Shown here in pieces: positions 22,098-30,592 of a stretch of DNA of 39,456 nt. The notes under the pieces are model-generated. The model was not told where the DNA came from and did no database searches. It worked only from the letters and a program-made list of their open reading frames with translations. Both the position numbers and the translations under genes were made by a program. The stretch spans positions 1,085,146 through 1,124,601 of the forward strand of contig WELB01000016.1 of the NCBI GenBank assembly GCA_009602725.1, given 5' to 3'. Within the stretch, counting starts at the first letter, position 1. Each line of letters begins with the position of its first letter. The DNA is from Spirogloea muscicola. Lineage: Eukaryota; Streptophyta; Zygnematophyceae; Spirogloeales; Spirogloeaceae.

Positions 22098-23744
22098 TCT
22101 AGCTCTCATTAAATTTTAGATGGAGGGCCTCCAGCCGCATGGTGTCTGACTCAATTGCTGACAACTTCCACAATGAGCGCTAGTATGTAGGACAAGCCTT
22201 CTTCAGATAAGCTTCAGGTCGGTGGCATGCAGCATATACTGGATGCTGGGTGTCGTACACTGGACATGTGAGCACTGTTCATTGGACAGTAAACAGTTGT
22301 TAGGCTGCCTGAGGCGCAAGGAGAGCATCATACCAAGAGGTGGTGCCTGCCTGCGCACACCGACAAGGGAACGAGCTAATTTTCTGTAATAGCAGTGGTG
22401 CTGTGGGTCTGTTGTCGTTTGGTGTGAGCTGTGTGATGCTTGTGCTGTATCAGGCTTGCACTTCTCTCTTGTAACCAAAGGCCATGTCAACTCAGGCCAC
22501 CTTGGGACGTGGAAGTAACCTGTGGTAGTAGCTGCAGGGCTGCTCAGGGGCCCCTGGGATTTGTTGGGGCTGCTGGCGGCAGTGTGGTCAACAGACAGGA
22601 CCACCAAGGGTGGTCGTTCGCTCAAGCCGTTAGCCTTGTCCTTCACTGGGAGGAGAGCTAAAGCTTGGAGTACTACTATCAGGAGCAAGTTGTGAAGACA
22701 TTTATGCACAGCTTCTCAGAGCTTGTATCAGCATAGAGTTGCCTAATATGTGCCCTCCACCACCCCAAGTATAGTGCCATGTGGAAGTAATAGATTTCTC
22801 ATTAGGCTGGCGAGCAATGGTTGCTAAGGTCCTTGCAGAGTGCCCGCCAAGGACCCGCTGTAGCTGGTAAAGTCCTGCCAAGTGTGGACTGACATTTATC
22901 CTCATCTGGCTGCTCCTTACGTTGCTCCTGTTCTCTGTGTTCAACAGCCTTGATTATTCATCGTTTTTACTCAGGAGTCCTCAATGGGGCGTTTGCCCTT
23001 CTCCATAAAGAGAAAGGGCGATGGAGGACCAGCAGAGGGCGAGCAGACCACCCTCATTTCGACGGTCCAGACTCAGATCCACTTATGGCAAATCAAACAA
23101 CGTGTTCTTGGTTCCCTCCAGTGCAGGTGCTTGTCGTGTATTGTCTGGCCTACTGACTGTCTACCTTTATGCATATGCAGAAGACGTCCTTTCTTCATCA
23201 AGTCACACAAGACCAAAGAGCATGTTGACAATGAACCATGCGATACGAGCGTCTGTGGTTGAATACAATCCGTGCAAGGTGCTCCCATAAATGTAAATTT
23301 TCGACATGTCCAGAGCTCGCCATAAAGGTTCACAGAAGTCCACCTTCAGCATGTGATGCACACATCATATTAGCAGCACCCTTTACACATCGAGGCCCAC
23401 TCTATCTCTCTACTCCTGCTCATGCAGAAGTGCAAGTGCAGCTATGAGTTCGGACTGTTGGTCGGCACGGTCAAGCGACACAGGTTCAGCTCCCTAGCTT
23501 GTGGAACCAAATGTGTGATGGGGTTCGAGCGAGCCATCAAGGGGCCCAGCCAGAGGTGCAATCAGGGAATCGATCTGGAGTAGGGCATGTCGGACCCAAG
23601 GGTAGCTCGCTCCTGCCTTTCCTCCTTAACCTGCAGGAGGCAGTGATGCGTAAGCACCAGCTAAGGGGCAGGACGAGTCGCCACATGGCTGTGCTGGAAG
23701 CTGATGGATGCAGTGCGCCACAAGTGAGACGCCAAGATGTACAC
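22098..23744. other. Convergent 3' intergenic region, no gene seen
   Basis: About 1.6 kb lie between the NOG2 stop (+) and the QCR7 stop (-). ORFs up to 168 codons occur on minus (22203-22709), but they show low-complexity composition without motifs, and no splice-supported homology was found. LINE 3' blocks are absent here, in contrast to the divergent gaps. Confidence 0.6.
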
Positions 23745-24357
23745 TTAATTGGGCGCTTGCTGCACTACCTGCTTCAGAGGCTGCTGCAGGTAGAATGCAT
23801 ACGGAGTCTGCTTGGCCTGCACTTCAGACAAGGAGACACCGAGGCACTCAGCAGCACAGTCACCGCCCGCGAGCAGGTCCGGCTAGCCAAAGCAGCCCTG
23901 CGGAGCGTCGGTGTGGAGCGGCCGCACGCAGTCCAGGGCAGCGGGGGCGCGAGCCGTGACCTGCAGGTCCTTGGGCAGCGCGGTGTGCTTGAGCGAGGTG
24001 TCGATGGCGCGCTTGAGGCGCTGGTTGCGGGCGTCCACCTCGGCCAGGGGCAGGCGCTTGAGAGCCTCGTGGATGTCCGTGTCGTTGTTGTCGTCCAGCA
24101 GGTCGTCGTACCGCAGGCCTGCGCACGCGCAAGGGGGGTGGCAGCAAGTCGGGCAAGAGGGCGAGAGAGGCGCCGTCTCCGCCGTCACCCTGAGGGGGCG
24201 GCGAAGGCGGAGGTGGAGGCGGAGGGGCGGCGGGAGGAGGCCCGGGCCGAGCACCGTATTTGCGGAGCTCGACGGCGACGGCGGCCTGGTAGCGGCGGGC
24301 GGCCCACGCCAAGGCGGGCTCCAGCGCCGCCTCCAGCCGCCGCACGAGAAACGCCAT
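23745..24357 (-). CDS. QCR7: Cytochrome bc1 complex subunit 7 (QCR7/UQCRB, 14 kDa)
   Basis: This is a small matrix-side subunit of mitochondrial complex III, bound to cytochrome b. Three exons keep frame: 24255-24357, 23961-24118, 23745-23816, giving 110 residues (plant QCR7 is about 120). The core 'LRYDDLLDDNNDTDIHEALK' and 'RLPLAEVDARNQRLKRAID', then 'SLKHTALPKDLQ', matches plant QCR7 closely. Exon 3 adds 'AKQTPYAFYLQQPLKQVVQ' and a short tail. The N-terminus (MAFLVRRLEAALEPALAWAA) is amphipathic, as expected for this subunit, which is imported without a long cleaved presequence. A run of ten G on plus (24359-24368) sits immediately upstream of the start codon. It is divergent from GMPPA, with LINE fragments between. 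Confidence 0.93.
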
Positions 24358-24396
24358 TGGGGGGGGGGACGCGAGGGGCGGCCGGCAAAGAGTGCG

Positions 24397-24675
24397 GCTA
24401 TTGTCAGCCGCTGGCTGGATCTCCTTCAGCGGCTTGCCCGCCAGGCCATCGACCGGCGGCCGGGTCTGCCAGGGCCGATGCCCGGCTTCAACGCCGCCGG
24501 TTCGCTCGCCCAAGTCTGCCGCATGCGCCTGGCCGTCTCGCTTCGACGCTCCCTTGCCCACGCCGTCCACACGCGAGCAGGCCGTGCTATGGCCGCCGTC
24601 TCTGGGTCTCGGCGGAGTGCCTCGTTCCCTGCAGCGAGCTACTCAGACCTGATGTTGCTCACTCGTGGGTACTGA
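24397..24675 (+). pseudogene. LINE ORF C-terminus, longer copy
   Basis: The frame reads 'SRWLDLLQRLARQAIDRR', then 'FNAAGSLAQVCRMRLAVSLR', and ends 'SYSDLMLLTRGY' plus stop. The first block aligns with 'ARWLELLNQLSRQAIVRR' in the copy at 32841-33236, so these residues follow the endonuclease-like domain. It starts only 40 bp upstream of the QCR7 start codon. The last 63 codons (24487-24675) are nearly identical to 13898-14086. Confidence 0.85.
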
Positions 24676-24739
24676 GCTTCCCTCTGCATCGTCTACGTGT
24701 TTTGCAGTGTTTTGTGGTGTAGTCCTTTTTCCGGCTCCT

Positions 24740-24955
24740 CTTTCTTTTGCTTTGGACATTGTCCATTCTTTTTAGGCTGGCTTTGCCAGCCCCTCTTCTC
24801 TATGGGCGAGCACTTCTTCGGCTGCTGGTACCAATCGAGCGGCTGTAAGAAATCGAGTGTGTTTGAGTCTGGGCTGGCCTCTCACACCCATTGCCTTTAG
24901 ACTGGAAGAGCTGTTTCTACTTGTGTTAAGTGATGGTTGGCCTGAGTGGCCAAGT
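24740..24955 (+). repeat. LINE 3' UTR, plus-oriented half of a tail-to-tail pair
   Basis: It contains ggacattgtcc, the hairpin at 24774-24792 (one base off perfect: aggctggc/gccagccc), 'cttctctatgggcgagcact' and a degenerate 'ggctggcctctcacaccc' block, then 'ggcctgagtggccaagtac'. It meets an inverted 3' UTR directly. Confidence 0.75.
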
Positions 24956-25230
24956 ACGAAGAAAGAAAGTGCTCGCCCATAGAGAAGAAAATTTTCGTGT
25001 ATTTGAAGCAATCAGAGAAGAGGGGCTGGCAAAGCCGGCCTAAAAAGTATGGGCAATGTCCAAAGCCAAGGAAGAGGTGCCGAAAAAGGACTACACCACA
25101 AAACACTACAAAAGACAAAACGATGCAGAGCTCAGTAACCGCGAGTGAGCAACATCAGGTCGGAGTAGCTCGCTGCAAGGAAAGAGGCACTCCGCCGAGA
25201 CCCAGAGGCGGCAGTGGCCAAAGAGAAGCA
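24956..25230 (-). pseudogene. LINE ORF C-terminus plus 3' UTR, inverted copy
   Basis: On the minus strand the ORF end (stop at 25132-25134) is preceded by residues like 'SASFLAASYSDLMLLTRGY'. It is followed, toward lower coordinates, by the 3' UTR with 'gggcaatgtcc', 'ggggctggcaaagccggcc' and 'gtgctcgcccatagagaag'. It is the mirror image of 24600-24955. Confidence 0.75.
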
Positions 25231-25499
25231 CATTGACAGATGTACATTAAATCCTCCTGCTGAGCTGACCCGCTCAGTAATCACGAGTCAGCACATAGAG
25301 TCGCTAACTGATGGCCGAACACCGGACATCAATCGACAAGCTCTTGCCACCAGCTAAGGCTCGACCAGCTTTCTGATGCAACGCATGGGCCTGAGCTCGC
25401 TGCAAACAAGCTGACACTTAACGTCGCAAGAATGACAAATAGGCTGTCGGCATCTGCCCATCTGGGCTGGAAGCATATCCGCACATCCCAGACTCGCTA

Positions 25500-25700
25500 T
25501 GTTTGTTCGGCACCTTTTTCTTTGGCTTTGGACATTGTCCATTCCTTTTGGGCTGACTTTGTCAGCCCTTCTTCTCTTTGGGTGAGCACTTTCTTCTTTT
25601 CGTCTTATCAAATAGGGTATGGAAGAAAGGGCTCGCCCATGGAGAAGAGGAGCTGACAAACCCAGCGCAAGAAAGAATGGACAATGTCCAAAGCCAAAAG
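25500..25700. repeat. 200-bp inverted pair of LINE 3' hairpin units
   Basis: The plus half has ggacattgtcc at about 25530 and the hairpin gggctgactttgtcagccc at 25550-25568. The minus half has 'gggctcgcccatggagaag', 'agctgacaaacccagcgc' and 'ggacaatgtcc' at about 25680. No LINE coding sequence lies between the halves, so this could also be a short foldback derivative. The 25550 hairpin carries a paired change relative to the other copies (G to A in one arm, C to T in the other). Confidence 0.75.
25550..25568 (+). other. 3' UTR hairpin with a compensatory base change
   Basis: GGGCTGAC-TTT-GTCAGCCC: stem position 7 is A-T instead of G-C, so both arms changed and the pairing is kept. Confidence 0.75.
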
Positions 25701-25708
25701 AAAAGCGA

Positions 25709-25760
25709 TTATGGAAGCGAGGACAGATGCAGCCGAAGGTGTCGATTGCGGCTCGTTGTG
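25709..25760 (-). pseudogene. Tiny LINE endonuclease-domain fragment
   Basis: The minus strand encodes 'AIDTFGCICPRFHN', matching 'AVDIFGCLGPRFHT' in the fragment at 29760-30117 and 'AIDTHGALGARWLE' at 32841-33236. It covers about 16 codons only. Confidence 0.55.
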
Positions 25761-25779
25761 AAAGGCAGTAGCCACCCTT

Positions 25780-25860
25780 GGCCTCGCCTTCCGGCCCGTT
25801 TAGATCCTGTACGTTCCTTTGGGCTGGCCTCGCACAGCCGATGAGCACACGGGGAGAGCC
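25780..25860 (+). repeat. LINE 3' UTR remnant upstream of GMPPA
   Basis: 'ttagatcctgtacgttccttt' leads into 'gggctggcctcgcacagcc' and 'ggggagagcc', a degraded version of the family's 3' hairpin block. It ends about 200 bp before the GMPPA start codon. Confidence 0.6.
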
Positions 25861-26066
25861 TCATGTTCCGATGCGGCTCCGAGCCCCGTCAGCTGCCTCG
25901 GAGGGCCGGTGGCACGGCCCTCCGCGCCCTCCGCGGCCGAATCGCCCAACGACACCCCTACACCTCTCGCGCCCGTGCCTCCGGCCCCCCCCCCCCGCTC
26001 CCCCGCCGTCTCCCGCCGCCACCTACCGGCGCGCGCCGCGCCCCGCGCCACCCCCCCGCCGCCGCC

Positions 26067-29056
26067 ATGGGCGCCGAGGACAAGTGCATTGCCGTCATCA
26101 TGGTCGGCGGCCCCACCAAGGGTACCCCTCTCGCCCTCGCCCCGCCGCCCCCGCTCCTGCGCTCGCGCTCGCCCGCCCGGACCCTCCTCGATCAGCTCAA
26201 CCCCCGCCGCTCGCGCGCTCGCGCAGGCACGCGCTTCCGGCCGCTGTCCCTCAACCTTGCCAAGCCGCTCTTCCCGCTGGCCGGGCAGCCTATGGTCCAC
26301 CACCCCATCGAGGCCTGCAAGAAGGTGCTCCCCCGGCCATGCCTCCCACCCCTGCTCGCCCCGCCCGGCGGGCCTCCTCTCGCGGCGCCCCGCCGATCAG
26401 GCAGCTGGCTCGCCCTCAAGCTGCCCGCGCTCCCCATCTGGCACCGGCGCCCTTGCCCCTAGGTGCCCGGCCTGTCCCAGATCTTCCTCATCGGCTTCTA
26501 CGAAGAGAAGGAGTTTGCGCTCTACCTGTCGGGCATCTCTCGGGACCTCAACGTGCCAGTCAGGTACCTGCGCGAGGACAAGTCGCACGGATCGGCCGGC
26601 GGCCTGTACCACTTCAAGGATCTCCTCCTCGAGGATAACCCGGTGAGAGCAGCCACCTGCTCCCCTCACCCCCCTACCTGCTCCCTCCTTCCAAGAGCGC
26701 TGTGCTGCAGTGTGTCGCTCTGTCAGGAGGAGGGCATCCGCACTCCCGTCGCTTGCATGCCTCCGGGCGAGGAGGTTTTGCCTGGCAGGCACTGCCCAGC
26801 AGATCTCACCACGCTCCTTCGTCTGGACCCTGGCTGGCCTGGTGCAGAAGCACATCTTTGTGCTCAACTGCGACGTCTGCTCGACCTTTCCGCTGGTCGA
26901 CATGCTCAGTGAGCCACAGCCGCTCCTCGCAGCACTTGCAGCAGCGTGCCTGGGCAGTTGGTAGAGGTTGACCCGCGTACCTGGGCAGTCGCAAGCCATG
27001 ATGGACACTCGAGCAGGCACCTACCACGTGCTCCACTGTCCACATCCGTTGTCCATACCACGCATGCCAGGCCATGCTCACGCACACGCCTGCTGCATGC
27101 TGCAGCTGAGCACAAGAACAAGGGTGGATTTGGCACTCTCCTTGTGAAGAAGGTCAGGCCTTTCCTTCACCCATGCCTACGTCTGCGACCGGTGCATCCT
27201 ACTGCAACTCCCTGGGTGGTGCCAGAAGGGGCAGCAGAGCAGATCTCAGAAACTTAGCAGATAGTGCCTGAGGAACTCAACCCGAGCATTCTCACACAAG
27301 CACTTGGCCCCACCAGGTGTCGCCAGAAGTGGCGGCAGAGTACGGAGAACTGGTTGCTGATGCCGAGACGGGCGAACTCCTGCATTACGCTGAGAAGCCT
27401 GAGACCTTTGTAAGTCTGCATACCTTCTTGGCCACCTACGTCAGGTGCTGTCAGCATCCTCAGGGGCCAGGCTGCAGCCTGGTAGGGAAACCACTTGTGA
27501 ACTGAGAAGCTAGGGTTGAGCTACATACATGACAAGGCTGTCCGCTCTGTGCTCAGGTGAGTGACAGGATCAACTGCGGCGTTTACGTCTTCTCCCCAGA
27601 TCTCTTCACGGCCATCCAGAACGTGGAGAAGTCACGCCAGGACAGAGGTAGAGGCGTCCTGCCCCCTTATACATCCTTTCTGGTGTTTGTGGTGGTGACA
27701 TGTGCATGTAGCGAGGCAACACATTGGCAAGCAAACAATTCAAGCCTGCGCCCACTCTGACAGGTTGAGGCTGTATTGACGTGGATTCTTTGCTTTTCAC
27801 CAGCTGGACTGAAGAGAGTTTCCAGCTTTGAGGCCCTTGCGCTGTCCTCAAAGTGCGTCATGCAGCTCCTACTCCTACTCAGCTGCTCTGTGCAAGACAT
27901 CTTGCTACTGGAGGCTTCTTGCAAGCTTGAGAGTTGCCCTGGTGGATTTTGACGCACACACATTGCTGCAGTGAGGTTGTGCTGTTCCTGAGACGCTGCC
28001 CAGTGTGGTGTACATGGCGGCGCTCACAGGACACTCCCTGCTGATTTTGTGAGATTGGATCAGGATATTCTGACTCCTTACGCTGGAAAGAAGCAGCTGT
28101 ACACGTACGAGACGAAGGACTTCTGGGAGCAAATTAAGGCGCCAGCGTGAGGCGACTGTTCTGTCCTGACCATTGCGTGCTTGCTACACTCAGCGCACGC
28201 AAATGTCAGCCATGTGTCTGTCTCTACTGACCATGTCGAAGTGTGACCCTCCAGGATGTCCTTGCGGTGCTCCCAGTTGTATCTTGCACAATACCGGAAA
28301 GAAAAACCTGCCCAATTATTCAGCACAAAGGAAGGTGCAGGGCCAATCGTGGTGGGCGATGTGTTCGTGCACCCATCCGCCAAAGTTCATCCAAGTGCCA
28401 AGGTAAGTGAATGGCAGCTGCCATTGCCCATGGCTGAGTCGTCCCCTGAGCAGTCAAGATGCTGGCATTCACTGCTCGGACCGTCACAATGTGCAGATTG
28501 GGCCGAATGTGTCTATTGCACCCAATGCTCGTGTGGGACCAGGTGTTCGTCTCCTGAACTCCATCATCCTCGACGAGGTTGAAATCAAGGTAAGCCACTG
28601 TTTCGAATGCACAGCCTGAATTTGATGCCCTCAGGGCAGCATCCATTGACACCCTTTGTGTCAACAAGGATGGCAGGCTCCGCCTACCAAGCTTGTGCTG
28701 ACATTGCGCGGCTTTGGACGTGAAGGAAAATGCATTTGTGAACAATGCCATTGTTGGCTGGAAGTCGTCAATCGGAAGATGGGCCCGTGTGCAGGTATGT
28801 GGCATAAGTACACGTGCCTACATGACAATCTTCAGACCATTCACTGCATGGTCTGGAGTGGCCTTGGTTTTGGCAGCCCATTGCTGACTTCGTGCACATT
28901 GAGTACTTACAGGGAGGGGGTGATTACTCTGCGAAGCTTGGCATCTCCATATTGGGAGAAGATGTGAGCGTGGAAGATGAAGTGGTGGTTGTAAATTGCA
29001 TAGTCCTGCCACACAAGTCCCTGAGCAACAGTGTTCGGGAGGAGGTCATCTTGTGA
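26067..29056 (+). CDS. GMPPA: Mannose-1-phosphate guanylyltransferase alpha-like (GMPPA / plant KONJAC type)
   Basis: GMPPA is the regulatory paralogue of GDP-mannose pyrophosphorylase. In animals it mediates feedback control; in plants the KONJAC proteins stimulate the catalytic subunit VTC1, which supplies GDP-mannose for cell-wall glycans, glycosylation and ascorbate. Thirteen exons keep frame: 26067-26121, 26227-26324, 26463-26642, 26848-26908, 27106-27152, 27317-27409, 27557-27647, 27804-27852, 28054-28146, 28255-28402, 28497-28589, 28726-28794, 28913-29056, giving 406 residues. The nucleotidyltransferase domain shows '[13 protein letters not shown]' (14-26), '[11 protein letters not shown]', '[15 protein letters not shown]', '[13 protein letters not shown]' and '[13 protein letters not shown]'. 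The C-terminal left-handed beta-helix shows '[19 protein letters not shown]', '[16 protein letters not shown]' and '[14 protein letters not shown]'. '[20 protein letters not shown]' is characteristic of the plant alpha form. A TGTAA, a common algal poly(A) signal, lies at 29139, 83 nt after the stop. The 5' leader is very C-rich. Confidence 0.95.
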
Positions 29057-29759
29057 GGTAGTCAGGTCAACATCATGTCAACCCATATCTGGCCCCAAGA
29101 CTTCTCACCGAGTTTGGCAGTCACTCTGTCACGGCTGGTGTAAACCCCTTGCCATTACCTTCCTTGTTTGGATCAACAATCAGAAGTTCCCACCAATTTG
29201 AGGACCCCAGGAAATCAACAGCTTGTGATACTGGTCCCGCCAACCACTTCAAGCGAGGATATTCAGGCAGTCACAGCAGTGGAAGAGGTTGTTGCATCAC
29301 AGTGCAAAGATTGCCCTCGTCCCCTGACGAGTCAGAAAGTCAAATTGAAAACCACGTGCGGGTGTGAGGGCTGCTGTTGCACACATTCTTTCAAATACAT
29401 TTCAGACGAGCTATTGCACGAGGGCCTGATTGAAGCAAATGCGGGAAGCTTGTGAAAGCCATCCTTGTGAAAGCCACCAAGGTTCTCCGTGTTCAAGGCA
29501 GCCGTTGGAAGATGCAGCATCTGGATTGTAGGATGCTGTCTGGTCACAATTACAATAGAGAGCCTTGGCCGTGCCCAGTGCAAGGGTCAGTATGCAACAC
29601 TTCGTTCAGGCATGCAGACGACCTCCAGCTGAAAGTCAACACCTAAACTTGTGCAATTGCCATAAGCAGCAACACAGCAAAAGCATACTTTTCCTTTTTG
29701 CGGATGGGCTCCGCTCAAACGCCAAGCCAAATAAAAGGAATGGGTACTGGCAATATTCT
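29057..29759. other. GMPPA downstream region, no gene recognised
   Basis: An ORF of 95 codons (29168-29455, +) has a cysteine cluster 'CGCEGCCC' but no homology I can name and no spliced partner. Most of the stretch is probably 3' UTR and the start of the LINE array. Confidence 0.5.
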
Positions 29760-30117
29760 GAAGGAGAGTGTGGAAGCGAGGACCCAGACAGCCAAAGATG
29801 TCGACTGCCACTGGCAGGAGCTGATTGTATTGGGAGTAATCGGAGTAGTGCTGCAGCTTTCTTTGTTCTGCACCGCTCACTGCGTGGCCAGCGATGTGTG
29901 TCGATGCTGGACCTTTATACGCCTCCGTAACAACGACATCGACCAAGGCCCGTAGTCCTCCACCAGGTTGCACGCCCACAATGTCAAGTGTGCAGCGATG
30001 ATGACGTCCCTGGGCGTCCGTGGTGATAGGCATGATGTTGTTGACTTCCACGACCGCACGGTAGCCGGCGTCGCGCACCAAGCCCGCCAGGGCATCGCGG
30101 AGGAGGTTGTGGATGCC
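29760..30117 (-). pseudogene. LINE restriction-like endonuclease domain fragment
   Basis: On minus: 'HNLLRDALAGLVRDAGY', then 'CTLDIVGVQPGGGLRALVDV' followed by VVTEA, then 'AEQRKLQHYSDY' and 'VAVDIFGCLGPRFHTLLQ'. Asp in 'LDIVG', Asp in 'LVDVVVTEA' and the Lys in 'QRKLQHY' fit the D...D...K pattern of PD-(D/E)xK nucleases found after the reverse transcriptase in R2-like LINEs. The fragment is broken on both sides. Its 5' side is joined to a LINE 3' UTR in the same orientation, so it inserted into an older element. Confidence 0.75.
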
Positions 30118-30560
30118 CACCACTTCTAGTCCAGTGGAGCAAAGTGGGGGCAAGGGCTGTGAGAAGCCAGCCCGAAAAGAATTGACAAGCGTCAAAGGGG
30201 CCAGATTTCGAAGGGAGGGAGGGGCTGGGTTGGGAAAGGCACGAGAAGAAAGACGCTTCCAGGAAAGGGCGGTGGCTGGGAGAGGCCAGCCCAGCAAAAA
30301 GAATTAGCAAAGTCCGAAGGGGCCTGGGAAGCGCTAAAGCACACACGGAAGCGAGAAGCTACCTACCACTCACAAACAGAAGAAGAAGGGCTCGCCCATT
30401 GAGGAAAGGGGCTGGGAAAAGCCAGCCCGAAAAGAAAGCGCGGCCCAATTGACTGGTGGCTTTGAGAAGTGGCTCTTCCAATGGGGGCAAGGGCTGTAAG
30501 AAGCCAGCCCAAAATGAATTAACAAGGTTCGAAGGGGCCAAACTACGAAGGGGCCAGAGG
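30118..30560 (-). repeat. Stack of at least three LINE 3' UTR units
   Basis: Read on minus there are hairpin blocks at about 30140-30180 (agaagccagcccgaaaaga), 30270-30300, 30390-30430 (ggctgggaaaagccagccc) and 30480-30520, each with 'attcttttcgggctggc' and 'ggccccttcg' companions. No complete ORF end lies between them. They look like successive insertions of truncated elements into each other's 3' ends. Confidence 0.7.
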
Positions 30561-30592
30561 CGCTAGCTCTATACTAGGGAAGGATGAATCAC

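Noticed and set aside
23860-24570. 236-codon minus-strand ORF overlapping QCR7
   Set aside because: Its start lies in the LINE fragment, and it reads through QCR7 intron 1 out of frame with exon 2; the three-exon model fits the family instead.
25354-25848. 164-codon minus-strand ORF
   Set aside because: It is a read-through of LINE 3' UTR sequence (it contains the translated hairpin blocks) plus a 16-codon endonuclease fragment; not a gene.
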